From positions 97,360-161,359 of the forward strand of contig BGZK01001387.1 in assembly GCA_005406025.1 (NCBI GenBank): a DNA stretch of 64,000 nt. The letters run 5' to 3'. This DNA comes from Eumeta japonica (taxonomy: Eukaryota; Arthropoda; Insecta; Lepidoptera; Psychidae). Below the pieces are notes generated by a model that saw only the letters and a program-made list of their open reading frames with translations, searched no databases and was not told where the DNA came from. How positions within the stretch are numbered: the stretch's first letter is position 1; every line of letters begins with the position of its first letter. This document shows, piece after piece, positions 11,833 through 24,709 of the stretch. Both the position numbers and the translations under genes were made by a program.

Positions 11833-11978
11833 ACAGGTTATGCAAAGCTAAAAAAGCTTACCAATTTCAGTATTGTTTTGGTTGTGCAAGGTATAAAGAC
11901 ACTTACCGTCGCGTCGGCGGGCCACCAACCGAAACGATGCTGAAACTAGTAAGCTTTTTTTAGCTTTGCATACCCTGT
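11833..11978. repeat. Long hairpin (about 50-bp arms): MITE or structured RNA candidate
   Basis: The left arm (ACAGGTTATGCAAAGCTAAA at 11833, continuing to TATTGTTTTGGTTG at 11884) pairs with the right arm (CAACCGAAACGATG from 11926 to GCTTTGCATACCCTGT at 11978). There are only scattered mismatches and small bulges. In a plus-strand transcript several inner differences become G-U pairs. The roughly 40-base loop is GC-rich (CGTCGCGTCGGCGGG). It may be a small inverted-repeat element or a transcribed hairpin. Confidence 0.75.
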
Positions 11979-11998
11979 TTGTATCTCTGTGCACGAGA

Positions 11999-12006
11999 TG
12001 ACGTCA
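11999..12006. promoter_or_regulatory. Consensus CRE (TGACGTCA)
   Basis: A perfect palindromic CREB/ATF site, 20 bases after the long hairpin. An 8-bp match can occur by chance. Confidence 0.3.
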
Positions 12007-13844
12007 TATAATTACCGGTAAGCCGAGGAGGCGGTTTTACATCAGCGTTTGCGTAAACAGTTTAGATGAGCAAAGTCAGTATAAGTACTCGTATGTGTAG
12101 ATCGATGCAAACTGACTCACGAATGCACGTCTATTCATGTAAAATAAATCGTATATATTACGTTATAGATCAGTGCCTATATAGATTATGGACATATAAC
12201 AGTATAACACTATTGATTGTTTTTCTTAAAACTCCTTTTGTTAAATATGGAAATATTGTATTCCAAAATAAAATCTTTGTTTTGAATTGTGAAATTTTTT
12301 TCAGTTAAATTGAATTCTTATCATAGCAAAGACTTCAACGCGTCTGCAAAATTGATTGTTAAATTGGTTAACCACTATTATAGTATGTTTTAAATTGTAT
12401 GTATATAGCGGCAGACACAAAAAATAGTCTTCCCAAAATATACAAACTAAACAAACTGTTAGACCGTATTTCTTTAAAGTGATTGATCGAAAAATATAAT
12501 TATATAAGATTTAGTTCTAGCATATCATAGCGCATATTACCTAACAACATCGATATACCAACAACGAATTGTTGTAAACATTTTACAGTACGATAGCTAT
12601 TGAAATCAATTTGAATAGTTTTAATAGATCTAGTATGGTTATAACCCGCAATACGATTCAATTAATTACAAATATCTAAGAACGAAAAGTAATTTATACT
12701 TCGTAATAACTAATTATTATTTAAATTAAACTTATATTATTATGTAAGTATCTGGGCTCTCTGGACGCTTATTATTTTATTTAATAATAAATGTATTACA
12801 TTTTTAATAAGAATATTACATATATTCTATAGGCACTATGTCCTGTCAGTATATACCAGATTATAATTATTATATATAGATGATTCTAAGTGACTTCAGG
12901 AAATTACGCTGATATTCAGATAAGACTATATTTGTCCATAAAACATGTTGAAAGTTTAAAAATCAGTGGTCTTGCTTATTTATTAATTAATTATTTAATC
13001 TAAGAATACTATAGAAAAATTAAGAGAGAAGATTAGTCACAAAACAAAGTTTCACGCCAACACAATAAGTACACAAAAAAAAAAAAATGTATACAATTGG
13101 CGATTTTATTAATTTGTGGTAATTTATATACCAACAATACCAATAGCAATTAAACTTTCTACTCTTATCCCTATCCCATATATGTTTCCATAGACAATTC
13201 TCTGTAGAAAACGTCAAAATATTCAAACAAACTAACTAACTGCGCGGGGACCGACGGATGCGGCGGTATCGTTTCGGGCGGGCGCCTTCCGTCGAACACA
13301 AATGTGGCGGGCGAGACACAAGTGGTCGCGACTGGCGTGCTACCAGGCGCCTACGAATCGCCGACAGATCGGTTGTCTTTATCATTAGCAAGGCGAATAA
13401 TGGTGGGGAGGAGAAACGGGAAAGAATACCAAACAACAGAATCGATGTATTCATTGAAAAATAAACTAATAAAAATAATATAAAGATGAAGTTCCCTTTT
13501 TGGTCTCAGACCTGAAAAATGTTACAAAAAAAAGGAATTTAGAAATCGGGTTGAAGGGGAAACTATTTTATTAAAATTTGTTACAATATTCTCTTCCAGA
13601 AAATAGTGCTGTAAAATTACTAAAAATGTAGTTAGTAGTTTTACTGCAAAGTATTGAATTAAAATTTAAAAAAATATATTTTTTACACTTTTTGATATTT
13701 TTTTTATTATGCCTTCGCCTAATAAGAATAAATAACTTGCAGGTAGATAATTTATAGTCACTACTCGAAGAAGGTATGAAAATGACCGGGCACAAAAATG
13801 AATGTATGCAAAGGAGGGTCTGTTCTGTATTTATGTATAATCTA
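12007..13844. other. AT-rich non-coding stretch
   Basis: No gene was recognised. A GC patch at 13240-13370 opens short ORFs on both strands without a domain. An A-run of about 15 bases lies near 13075. Confidence 0.45.
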
Positions 13845-13990
13845 TGTGCAGGCGACGGGCTTGGCGGCGGCGGCGGGCGGCGGCGGCGCGCGCTCATTTA
13901 TTATTAGGCACCGGCCCGCGGCGCAGCTGCCTCATGTTTATTAAAGAGTCGGCGGCTCCGAGCCCTCGCGGGCCCCGCTCACCTGGGACT
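13845..13990. promoter_or_regulatory. GC-rich island 2
   Basis: A GGCGGCGG tract is followed by TTATTATTAGGCACCGG, an E-box CAGCTG (13924-13929) and CATGTTTATTAAAG. The mix of GC tracts and forkhead- or homeodomain-like AT words suggests a cis-regulatory element. Confidence 0.4.
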
Positions 13991-14919
13991 TAAACTGCAA
14001 CGCAATCATTATTAATGTTTCCTTACTCGACAACACCTCAAACAGCGACGCTGTATTTTATACTGTATGAATGACTTAAGCGACTGTTTAAAATGTTTAT
14101 CGATGATTGCTGATCAAACTTTACAAATGTCGCCGTCGGATATGTTCTATTTAAAATTTTCATATGTTCTATTTAATTTTTCTATCTAAAAAATTATCTA
14201 TCGCCGAATTGGCCGCGACCTCACGATACAAAAAAAAAAAATGGACAGTATTTTAATATTAACTTTCTGTGTAAATTTGATGCGGGTTCAGCTCGAATTT
14301 CTTTTTGCAAATAAAACAAAAGAGGTAGGCCGCCACCACACTCCGGCGCCACTCGCGCGACCCGAGCCGTCCTGTGTCTGGAAAAACGCTGAGAAATCTT
14401 TAAAAGGTCGTATACGTTGTTGGGCTTACATAATAATTACAAAATAGTTTCCATCCGTGACTTTATTTATACGCGTCAATTTACGGTAAAAAACAGTAGA
14501 TGTCAGGAGTAAAGTATATATTGTAATTTTGTAGAAACCTTTATTTATTTAGAAAGAAATTTAATTTATTTCTCTAGGAAGGTTTATCATCTTAATAAAT
14601 TTACCTGTTCGGAGTTTCATTAAATCAAAACTTTTTAATTTTATAGTACCAATTAAATGAAACTTCATTTTATAAAGGTCTATCTACAGTTGCCTTAAAA
14701 AATGGTCAGCAACTCGAAGATACTAATTAGCCACAATAAATATGATTTTCAATTTTAAACTGAAAAAGAAAGTCAAATGATAATTGTTCACATGCTTTGA
14801 TTAAAAACGTTTATTTTCCCCTAGAAATGAATTTGTTGTTAAAATGTGAGTTATTTTCTTAATAAAGAATTGATATTCAATAAATAATTAACGAATAAAA
14901 TCTAGACGGAGATCAAACA
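13991..14919. other. AT-rich non-coding stretch
   Basis: Nothing recognised beyond a short GC patch near 14325-14380. Confidence 0.4.
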
Positions 14920-15130
14920 GTGGTCAATAAATTTTTCGCTATACGCTGTGTGCGTGTCGTAGCGACCGCGCCTGGCCGCGTTCTGCTTCCGCCGAGACGA
15001 GGCTTTATAATCGATCTCGACGCGGTCGGGTCGCCTCTGCCGTCGCGTGCTGCTCTGGTGATTTGTATCGAAAGTATCGATGATTTCCGATTGATTTTCT
15101 CACCTTCCGATAAATCCTCGATTAGCATAA
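14920..15130. promoter_or_regulatory. Moderately GC-rich island with repeated ATCGAT/TATCGA words
   Basis: Contains AATCGATC, GTATCGAAAGTATCGATG and TTAGCATAATTAATC. CGATA/ATCGAT words are known targets of DREF and BEAF-32 in Drosophila. The functional reading here is inference. The ORFs on both strands (14913-15201) carry no domain. Confidence 0.35.
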
Positions 15131-15399
15131 TTAATCTCCCTGAAGGCGAGAATTTTTATATCCGAGATAGTAGAATTGACGACATTCATTCACACACGTG
15201 ATATTTTCGGGCGTGGTCTTCACGCTCGAAGATATATTTATTGATCACAGAAATAAAATGGCTCTTCCGATAATTATTATCATAGAAAATTGTCTCGAGA
15301 TGAAGTTACGTAACTAGTAAATTTTCCCTACACACAGCGAAGGGAAAATGTTTCTTCGTTTAAATAAATAAACTACATCGTTTATTTGTTGATGGGTAA

Positions 15400-15530
15400 C
15401 ATCTATTGGCGCGCCTTGGCAGTAAAAAGCGACTCGAATGCCGGGACGGCAAACGGCATTACGCCGTCATGCCGTGATGCTGCCACTACGCGCCGCTCTC
15501 GACTCGCTTATTGTATGCGCGCGCATATAC
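15400..15530. promoter_or_regulatory. GC-rich island with inverted GCCG words
   Basis: Dense short inverted words (ATGCCGGGACGGCA, GGCATTACGCCGTCATGCC) lie in an AT-rich setting, followed by ATGCGCGCGCAT. Unassigned; possible regulatory element. Confidence 0.35.
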
Positions 15531-16199
15531 TATATTCTCTTTTACTCTTAAATTAAGAAGTTGAGTTTAAATTATTTACTATTTTCATTAATTAATTGAC
15601 TGAATAATAATTTATTGATAAAAAATTGGAAATACTTTATTTGCATTATTATCATTTTGTGTCATTTATTATACCTTGAACTCGTTGTCCCCAAAATAAA
15701 GTTTGACATTAATTCGTTATTTAATTGATTTCATTGATTTATTTGTCATATAGTTTAAAATATTTTAAAATAGTTTATTGTTTTAATTACTGTGACGTTA
15801 CCTTATTATAATTTATTATTATCAAAATTATTAAAATCGACTAAAAATCATTTACTTTTATTACTAATTAATTGACGGAATTCCTAAAAAAAATTCGAAT
15901 CACTAATGTATCATTAAATCGAAATATATTTTCCAGTTGTAAATATTCTCTAATTATATGTTATTATATTTAAAATAATAAGAAAAATATATATCCATTT
16001 TGTTAACATAATAATAAAAAATAATTATTATTTCATTACATATTTGCTTTACTGGTATTTAGGAATTATAAATTCTAATATTAAATGTTCCTTTACATCT
16101 GCCGAGCGTCCCGTGACGGCCGAAAGCTTTTTTTTTTTTAATGATATTCCCGATTCCCAGTCGTCCCTCGTGTTTGACGCCCGTCGACCACGACAAACG
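15531..16199. other. Extremely AT-rich stretch
   Basis: TTAATTAATT-type sequence with no gene recognised. A possible spacer. Confidence 0.45.
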
Positions 16200-16385
16200 A
16201 ACACCCGGGACACCAGGTACATAGGAGCGCACCGCGCGCCGCGCCGGCCGGCCGTCACGCCAATTAAATTAATCCACGCGATCGCATCACGGCCGATGCG
16301 GGGGATGAGCCATAAATTCGTGCCCGCCCGTCGCCGACGCCCGACGTAAAAAATCGGGCGGACACCGTCTGAGGCGGGCAAATAT
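16200..16385. promoter_or_regulatory. GC-rich island 3
   Basis: GC tracts (GCGCCGGCCGGCCG) flank CCAATTAAATTAATCC, which holds a homeodomain ATTA and a K50-type TAATCC site, and then GCCATAAATTCGTG. Short ORFs on both strands lack a domain. Confidence 0.4.
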
Positions 16386-16969
16386 TTATTTCGAGTTATC
16401 GGAGGCTTAACGAGCGCAAATCGTACTGTTCTTACGGATTAAAAAAAAAAAAACTGCAAAATTTTTACTCTTCGACTGCAAAATTTTATTTGCCGCCTGG
16501 AGATGTAGCGCATAGCTACAGATAATACCTATTTGTTATGTAGCAAACTCGGCAACTTTCAGAAAACTGAAACAAAAAAAATAATGATATTTTAAATAAA
16601 TCCGGAACTTCGCTCTGATTGCACGTTATCGTGAGACACTTCCTTCGTAGTTGGAAACTAAAATTTCTAATGATTGATTTTTTTGTCAGTTTAAGATTTT
16701 AACAATGACTGTAAAAAAAACTTCAATGGCCGTAAAACTTAAAAATTGACAAATTCTAAGTAGGTAAATTCTTAAATAAAATCTTCTATCCACGGACTTT
16801 AATCTCATTAATGAGAATTTATTTTAAGGCTTCGGCTTATATGTATAAACAAAAAGAAGAAAAAAAGATGATGATTCATGCGTCAATAATACTGAACCGT
16901 CTTTCGAGGAAGAACGAAACTTGGAAAAAATCCAATGTTGTATTCGAAGGAAACGAGCCAGGACGCAAC
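16386..16969. other. AT-rich non-coding stretch
   Basis: Nothing recognised. Confidence 0.4.
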
Positions 16970-17230
16970 AACTGGCCGGCGGAGGGCGCGGGCGACGGCG
17001 GCGTCTTAACAGGGGGCGAACTTTATAATCCGGGGCGAGGGACCGGCCGGGCCGGCGCGGCCGGCGCGCCGCGTGCCCATTGTAAAAATTACGCCATAAA
17101 TCGGGCCGGGCCGCTCCCGTCCGCCGCGCCGCGCGGGCCGGCCGGCCGCCGCCAAATTACGGCGCGCGCGGGCGGCGGGCGGGGCCGGCGCGCTGCGGTC
17201 GCGACATCACAAAGGCGCGCCGGAAAAGTA
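16970..17230. promoter_or_regulatory. GC-rich island 4
   Basis: Long GGGCCGGC tracts enclose CCCATTGTAAAAATTACGCC (a Sox-like CATTGT) and CATAAATCGGG (a Hox-like CATAAA). The 140-codon ORF over it is compositional. Confidence 0.4.
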
Positions 17231-19079
17231 TAGCCGCTGTAGTGCGTATAGCGAGACTAGACATTCCGGTCAACATCTGTATTACATTTTTGTTTTCTGA
17301 TAAATTCTGTATAGATTGTTTTTTGTATTCGTGAATTGATAACATCACAAAATTTGTATTTTGTTCTGTATCTGTAAAATATCATGCATGATTTATTGTA
17401 TTTAACATATCAATCGGTTAATAAATAGTAATTTCAAATTTTAGATACTATGTATAAGTTTTCTAATTCGGGCTCGAATCCGATTTGATCTACATTATTT
17501 CCTGTATAAGAAGATTACACATAAATAGGGCTATTTGGAAATTCCCTACTATTTTTGAAATTCTCATATTCATATTAATTCAATTTGAAAAATTACCTAA
17601 CCCACATTACGTCTGTGATTAGTAGTTTCAATAGCCTACGAACTATCGTTAATGTAAATTGAAATTAATAGCTAACTGCTAAATACAGTTCTTTTATTAG
17701 TACTATGCCATTTAAAATTATCTGTTATTTGGTTGTTATACGACAAATATTCCATTCGTTAATATTTTTCTTGCGAGAATAATTATATACGCAGTTCAAA
17801 TGAATAAATGCAAACGTACCGCTTAAGCAGTAAGTCGATACATAAACCGATATCCTTCAGTGCCTGCCACGTAGATAAGCCCGTATCGAATGGCACGGCC
17901 GACGGAGTGCGGGCGCTTTTAATGGTTGTGGGCCCATCATTGTAACCCCACGACGCCACTGCTATTGTTTAGTATCCATCTTTGCTCTTATTGCGCGCGT
18001 TCGCATAGCTAGCGGTGATCGACAGTGACACCCCTCGCCATTTGCTAGGAAACCGACTAAATTATTATTTTCTCATATCTAATGCTGTGGTCCTATCGTT
18101 TGTTTTAAAAGCTCGTTGCGCTTTTGTCGATGAAGCAAAGGAAGACACCCTGTTTTAGTCTTCTATGCCGGCTCTTTTGTCTCCACAGTATCTCGCCTAA
18201 GATTTTGCAAGACGACGCGTTACCCATCCGCGCCACTTTCCACGCTTCCTAAGACCAGTGATCCTGTTCCCGTTCAAATTTTCATTATCTTCTTTTAGGT
18301 CTGTAATTTTATTTCTTTTTCCCATAATGATTTACAATTCTATTCAATGAAGGTTCGACTGTCGCCGTAAGCCTTATCATGGTTCCTCGTTTAATGTAAA
18401 TAAAATAAATACTTTCTGGTAAGCATTTGTAAATGCATAGGTAGTCTCTCCTCGGAATATATTATAGGCGAAATTCGTTCGCTTCGTTTCAATGCATTCG
18501 TTTAGTTTAAAGATTTCAGTTACTCTTTCAAAAAATTTTGAACTTTCTAAATTCTGATAATCTGATTTGAATGTTATATGTACAAAGCATAGTTTAGTGT
18601 CCATATTAAATAATTTTAGTCATTATAATTTAAAATGTCAACACGCTGTCCTACTTATTAATGTTAGATATATGCACTGCCAGGCTTCTTTGTATAACGT
18701 TTAATTTTACGCGATCTTGCCAGGTATGTAATTCATGAAATCCTCTTATTTTTTTCCCCCCCGACTTATTCACTAAAAGATGTCAACTCTCGAGCCCCTT
18801 TCAGTGATAAGACAATTTTAATATACATAATCTTACTTCTAGCAAAGTGAATGACAACAGTGAAAACAGTCTCCTAATTCGTTTATGCGGCTCTTGAGGT
18901 TAAAGTGAAGGGTCGTCGTACAAAAATTTTATTTCATTTTTCTACGTTTATAATATGCGTATTTAATGTCTTTCCTCTAATGTCTCCATATCGTTATTTA
19001 TCTTTATTATACAAACTTTTGATAAAAAGTCATTCTTCTCAGAGTAAGTGTGTGTTCTCCAAAAATATTTAAATTTTGC
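17231..19079. other. AT-rich non-coding stretch with a mixed patch
   Basis: No gene was recognised. 17820-18060 is more balanced in composition and may be an additional regulatory block. Confidence 0.4.
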
Positions 19080-19335
19080 TGGTTCGCATTGCGGGCGTTC
19101 GCCCGATAGCCGAGGACGCGGCTCGCAGCGGTTGTACGGAGATAAGTGATTCTGTGTACGCGGCGCAGGCGTCGGGCGCGAGCGTGGCGGCGGGCGGCGG
19201 GGGTGCGGGAGGGTAAATGCCCGCACAGCGGCGGCGGCGCGCGGCGGCAGTGGCGGGTAATTGGTTCGCGCCGCCCGAGGCGAGCCCGTGAGTATCGCGC
19301 GCTTTAGCGACGAGGCGCCCTCCGGTGTTGGCATG
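19080..19335. promoter_or_regulatory. GC-rich island 5
   Basis: GC tracts with GGCGGCGGCGCGCGGCGGC and GGTAATTGGTTCGCG (homeodomain-like TAATTG). Reverse ORFs of 93-123 codons overlap it, are rich in Ala/Pro/Arg and have no domain. Confidence 0.4.
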
Positions 19336-19904
19336 ATTAAGAAAAACCACGGAGAAGCCTGAATTAAACTTATTGTTATAATAGCAATTGTACTATTTTT
19401 TTTTTTTGTTGTCGGTTGTTACGGAGAAAATTACACATCTTGTCATAAACACCTTGTATTATTTAATAGTACATGACAGTTACTCTAACACTCGACTTTA
19501 TTATTTTTTTTTTCATTTACAATTCTTATATGTTTTGTTCTCTTTTATGTAAGTAACAGTGAAGAAACTATTGTTACAAACTTTGTATGCCTTATTTCAT
19601 TATAATACATACCTTAAATAATTAAATGAAAACTCCCCGATAATAAACATTAAAAAGGAATAGTTATTTTATTTATATTTTCGTTAAAATCAATTAGGGG
19701 TACCTTAAATATTTCAATTGTTTCACCTGCAGTAGTTGATAGCCAGTCGAACACATGATTCTAACTTATTATTGACACTAAGATTTAATTAGCTAAAATG
19801 CAAATAACGTCTCTTTAGAAACATCTTTACACTCCATATATTGCTTCATTTCTAAATAATGCCAATAACGTAGTGTTGTATACAATATTAAATTAAAAAT
19901 CTGA
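19336..19904. other. AT-rich non-coding stretch
   Basis: Nothing recognised; several T-runs. Confidence 0.4.
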
Positions 19905-20000
19905 GAAAAACATGTCGCACTATGCTCAAGGTAGGGTTCCGTAGCTGTTACTACAAAGAAATGCCCTACGAGTGAAAAAAAATCGGTTGTTTGTAAAGTC
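19905..20000 (-). repeat. Fragment of the 1-kb repeat family terminus
   Basis: TAGGGTTCCGTAG and TACTACAAAGAAATGCCCTA match, in reverse, the terminal units at 60291-60705 and the start of the copy at 63750. Only about 100 bases are present. Confidence 0.6.
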
Positions 20001-20199
20001 GGTTTACGGACGATAATTTTACGTGATAATGTCATAAAAAAACATTGATGAAAAATTGCATTCTTTTACGAATCGAATTGAATTATTTTCACTGAATTAT
20101 TATTTCGTATACAAAGAAGTAGTTAATTGAAAATGACAATGTTTTTGATAAATTAACATTTATTTGCACTCGTTAGTTCTAATGTTTTTCTACTTAATT

Positions 20200-20370
20200 T
20201 ATACAGTAAAGAGATAGATGCGTCACAAGCCGAACGTTTAGGCCGATCGTGCCTCTCTATTGTTTCGCGATCTTGCTCGCACGCTCGGCTCAGGCGGAAC
20301 GCGACAATGAGTCATGCTTTTTCGTACGTGCAGTCGGCGTTTATCGATTTATAAGACGTTATAACGTCAA
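20200..20370. promoter_or_regulatory. Mixed-composition island with AP-1-like and Sox-like sites
   Basis: Contains CTATTGTTTCGCG, an AP-1 consensus TGAGTCA near 20308 and GTTTATCGATTTATAAG. A candidate enhancer by word content only. Confidence 0.3.
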
Positions 20371-20494
20371 AAACTAAATTGTTACATATTTTTTCTGAAC
20401 AAAGTAAGTAAGTAAGTATAAGCAGTTTAGTCGTGTTATTTTAAGTACGTTAAAACACAATTGAAATACCACAGTCCTAAAACATAAAAATAAG

Positions 20495-21110
20495 ACATGA
20501 AAAAGTGCACCAGCCAAAGAGCGTGTCTTCATGGCATTTACGTTTTTTTTTTTGTAAAGAAGCGCAGTTTTTCAGCAATAACCCAAAATACATATACTGT
20601 TATATTCTTGATATACCTGATCATGTTCAAAATGATTTTCGCTGAAAGTTTTTATAAAGCGTAACTTTTTAAAAATTTTTCTAATTTTTTGATGACATGA
20701 TTTGAAAACTAGAAGGGGGGACGTAATTAATTCTACTTATGGAGTAATTATTGCCGAAAATATTCACTGAATCAAAAAAATAATTGCTTAGAAACCTCAA
20801 GGTGTTACCAAATTGAAACCAAATGAACTTTCGAAATATGTGCCACACGTTGATGTTTGCTGAAAAAATTTTTTTTCAGCATCTGTTATATCTATGGAGT
20901 GCCGCCCCTGGTAATATTTATTTTTGTTATTTAACCACCCAACTAAGTAGCGGTTCAAACAAGACACCTACACTATAAATTTCATCAATATACGTCTTGT
21001 AGTTTTTGTATAAAATGCTTGTGACATACGGACGGACGGTCATGACGAAACTGTAATAGTTCCGCTTTTGCCATTTTAACTCCGGAATCCTAAATATGTA
21101 GAGACGCATA
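20495..21110 (-). repeat. 1-kb lepidopteran-type repeat, copy A (reverse, lacks terminal units)
   Basis: Reads in reverse as a relative of 59660-60705. Shared blocks in opposite orientation include GACGGACGG, ACATACGGACGGACGG, AATTTCATCAATATACGTCT, ACACCTACACTATAAATTTC and GTGTCTTCATGGCATTTACG. It has no coding capacity and is a non-autonomous element by inference. Confidence 0.75.
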
Positions 21111-21454
21111 TCTATAAAAAATGTCGTTTATTATGACTACAGCACCAAATCCAGATCAAGGGGTTATCGTATTATCGCCGGCACTAAAAGACGTGTACGC
21201 ATATAATGCGTTTTAGCACATCGTACTTCCAGCAACGGTCATTGAGTGGTTTCATACATCTTGGCTATAACATCACGCTAAGAACACGACGCCGCGGTGT
21301 TGCTATTGGTCAACAGCACCTGAAAAATCAACTCGAACACAACGTCAGCTACGCTTGCACATTCTGGCTGCACAATTCGGTATTATTGTACTGTAATCGA
21401 GTTTTACATTACAATAATTGTTTTTAAATACAAGATATATTAGTCTTAAAAGCG
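21111..21454. other. Non-coding stretch, possible old repeat
   Basis: 21121-21370 has balanced composition and a 73-codon ORF without a recognised domain. Confidence 0.35.
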
Positions 21455-21545
21455 ATAGATCCAGAGAAAATCGGTTCCGCTGTATCCCTATCTCGATTTT
21501 GCTCTCGATTCCGGTCTCGTTCTCGATTACAACGTGGATCCCGCA
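21455..21545 (+). repeat. Degenerate pyrimidine-rich minisatellite repeat, copy 3
   Basis: TCTCGATTTTGCTCTCGATTC and CGGTCTCGTTCTCGATTAC units, ending in GTGGATCCCGC. Confidence 0.65.
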
Positions 21546-22719
21546 TGGTTCCATCTTCTCAGAATACTATTCTGAAATGTGATAGCGTTGTTAACTCACG
21601 TAAATGAAATGTATATATATTTCTGTATTTAATTGAGTATATTATTTGTAGTGATGTAAATTTCGCTATGTACTCGTAACCCTGAAACATAAAATTATTT
21701 ATTACATCATTGCAATATAATATCTCTTAAATGTGAAATTTCAAATGCAAAGATGCATGTTTATTATCACAACACGCTGTTATTGTTGAACGGATTGTCA
21801 TGATTTCGGAAAAAAAAATCAATTAAAATATAGCTGCGTTACTTACGGATAGTACAGTTTTGTATTTGGCAAAAACATGGAAACTGTTCAGTAATTTTAG
21901 CAATATGACCCTTTCACAAAAAAAAAAATCAACTTATTATAAGTGTAGATGTAGGTATAGTCGTAGAAAATTGTAATAAATAGCATAGTTTTCAGAAAAA
22001 AATACTTGGGAAATAGTTATCACTGCCTATTTGAACCAGAAGTTATCGCATTATATAGAAAGATTTCGTGTTCCTCTTCTGCAAGTTCTAAGACTTCTAT
22101 TCTTAAATACGTTTGTTTATTTATTAGAAAAAAGCGGAAAACGGACTATAATACCTATATATTGTTGGTAACTTAAAAAATCGACTTACAATAAATCTAA
22201 TCATTGTTTCGACACAATGCAATCCGTACAGCTAATGCTTTTATTAACCCAGTAGGGCTAACAGGTGTCAAAGTGGATGCAGATGGACACAAAAGTAATA
22301 TATTGAGGTTGTAATTGACGGCCGTCTGTTTGTCGAAGTTTCGCTGAGCTTAAACTCAACGAATGCCGTGCCGAATAACTAGATGTAATTTTCTAGTATA
22401 CGTAAACTTTTATGTTGTACGACCACAATTTAAATGATTCCGCCTGGCATTGCCTAAATTTTGTAAGCATTAAAAATAAAATAACGCTACTTGACTACCA
22501 AACACTTAGGTACATACAGTAATACTATAGCTAGCACACTCTAATTTTCCATGAAACGATCTCAACTGTTCTATCAACCTTTTGTGTAAACAAGTTTTTG
22601 GAAAAGTCTAGAAATAGAAAGTAAAAAGAAACATAATTTTTTTACACAATTGCGTCACAATTATAAAATTCGCCTCATTCATAAGTTGTCCAATATAATA
22701 ATACATTTATAAACAGCAT
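21546..22719. other. AT-rich non-coding stretch
   Basis: No gene was recognised. Confidence 0.4.
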
Positions 22720-22935
22720 TCGACTCCATGGCGTTCCGTCGGAGCGTTTGTCATGGTAGCCGAAGTTATAGGTATGACAAACGGCCACCGGCGCGCCACT
22801 TTATACATCCGTGCCGGAGCCGCCGCCGTACGTGCCCGACCCGCGCCCCCCGCCCGCCGCGCCGCCCGCCCCGCGCGTATACATATATTATTCCATCGCT
22901 CCTGCCCGAGGAATTTTCCCGATAGAAAATTGTGT
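22720..22935. promoter_or_regulatory. GC-rich island 6
   Basis: A C-rich tract (CCCCGCCCGCCGCGCCG) is followed by GTATACATATATTATTCC. Five overlapping ORFs on both strands show that the open frames are compositional. Confidence 0.4.
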
Positions 22936-23329
22936 AGCACCTGCTAACGACCGATATATGAAACATGCCATCTTCCGAGACGGCGTTACTGTGATTAGAA
23001 CGTTCTATACAAATATGTTACGTACGTTTACCGTATATTGCGTGCCCGCGATCCGGCGGGCGACGTGAGCGCATGAAGAGCTGTATCTACGCGGTGATCT
23101 ACGAACGAAAACGTTTCGATAGATACCTGCGCGAACGCGGTGCCTGCTACATTCGTTCCGTCCGTGATCTCGTCACCGTTTTGCGGCCGAAGAGAGCCTA
23201 TATATCAGACGTGAAATGAATAAATAGGTCCAAACAGACTTTGCTATAACGGCAGGCACGTCCAATAGAAAATAGACGACGTCGTACGCCCACTACGTCG
23301 CTTATTGATTCACTCGAAAAATGGATTCC
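22936..23329. other. Mixed-composition stretch between islands
   Basis: Moderately GC with CGATCCGGCGGGCGACG and GCGGTGATCTACGAACG. No coding domain; possibly an extension of the neighbouring regulatory islands. Confidence 0.35.
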
Positions 23330-23690
23330 ACGGTGTCGTGACGGACCCGCGGCGGCGCCTAAAAAAAACTTGCAAAGGCGCCAGAATTGATGAGCTCGAC
23401 TCGGACGCCGCACGCCGCGTCGGGCGCGACAGCCGTCGACCTCCGGGAATATATCTCGCTTTATATTAATTCAAAGCGTGTATCGAGATGCGCTTATTAA
23501 CACGCAGGGCCATTAGGCGTGCACCGTTTTATATTCGGCCCGCGACGCGACGAGCCGGTGAAATACGACGGGCCGGGCCCCCCGCCGCGCCGCGCCCCGC
23601 CGCCCGCCCGACCGCGCCGGCGGACGAGCCTCGGCAGCAGCGGTCGGGCCGCGCGCTCGAGGCGCGTCCGATATGAATAAATGTGATTAC
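23330..23690. promoter_or_regulatory. GC-rich island 7
   Basis: GC tracts interrupted by TTTATATTAATTC, GGGCCATTAGGCGTGC and GTTTTATATTCGGCCC. No domain was found in the ORFs over it. Confidence 0.4.
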
Positions 23691-24709
23691 TTTATTTACG
23701 AGTCACCGTCCGCGGATAACTTAGAACGGGGATATCCTATTGTTTCGATCCGAGCGCGGTGGTCGAATGCGCAGAAAGTAAGTTATCCGTTTTCGTTGTC
23801 GTCGGTTCCATTTACACGGTCTTTTGATATTGGATTTGTTAGAACGATATGTCCTATCAACTATATACCTCATAGAATCAAAATGTGGATTTGGTATTTA
23901 TTTATTCCAAATCCACGTTCCCTGTAAAAATCTATGAACCAGCTCCACACTCGGTACTCCAGGATTGCATATATAGATAAAAAAATGGTATACCCAAAAG
24001 TGCACGCCTCATAATATTTTCGTTTATTTTGACAAGAAACAAAAAAAAAAATTGAATTTAAGATGATAACGAAGGGGTATGATATGTACTTAATTCTAGA
24101 GACCGCCACTATTTGTGAGTCCCCTTGGTCTATTGTTAAATTGTATATTAGATAATTAAATAAATAATTTAACGACACCGAATTAGATAACCGTCTTCAA
24201 TAGGAAACGACTTAGTCTAATTATAAAACTATTAAAAAAAAATGGCTAAATTAATACATTTTTTCACAAGTAAACGTGTTTTAAGGTGTGCAGAGCTGAT
24301 AGACGGGATTGGTTTTCTAAACTATTTTCATGTTATTTTTTGTTTCTATAACATTAAACCATTTTTTACAGAATTAATCTTCATGAAATTATTTGTGCAA
24401 CAGCATGTAAATTTTCCCATTTTGGTGTATTAATGAGAGAATACAGCGCAAGAAATGTTCGTTGACGAGAAATGAAAAATAATTTTCGATCGTGAAGCAC
24501 CATCAAACGTTTTCGCGTTGTGAGCCATCCGTTAAAAAGGAAAATACATTTTAAAACCTTAAATAGGTAATAAAGCGAGAGTGTTATATCCCCGACACGT
24601 CTGTCATAGATCTAAGTATCGTTATCGGGATAGAAACTTTATAAAACGGAAGTACTAGCGAAGAGATGCAAAGGCGCTTTATAGCAGGCTGGACGATGTA
24701 AGAGACGGT
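23691..24709. other. AT-rich non-coding stretch
   Basis: Nothing recognised. The ORFs at 23673-23927 and 23870-24178 overlap on opposite strands and have no domain. Confidence 0.4.

Noticed and set aside
16811..17233. 140-codon ORF over a GC island
   Set aside because: The first half is AT-rich Lys/Met and the second half GC-rich Ala/Gly/Arg, tracking base composition and not a protein.
17460..17485. B-box-like GGCTCGAATCC suggesting a tRNA gene
   Set aside because: No matching A box, acceptor stem or cloverleaf upstream.
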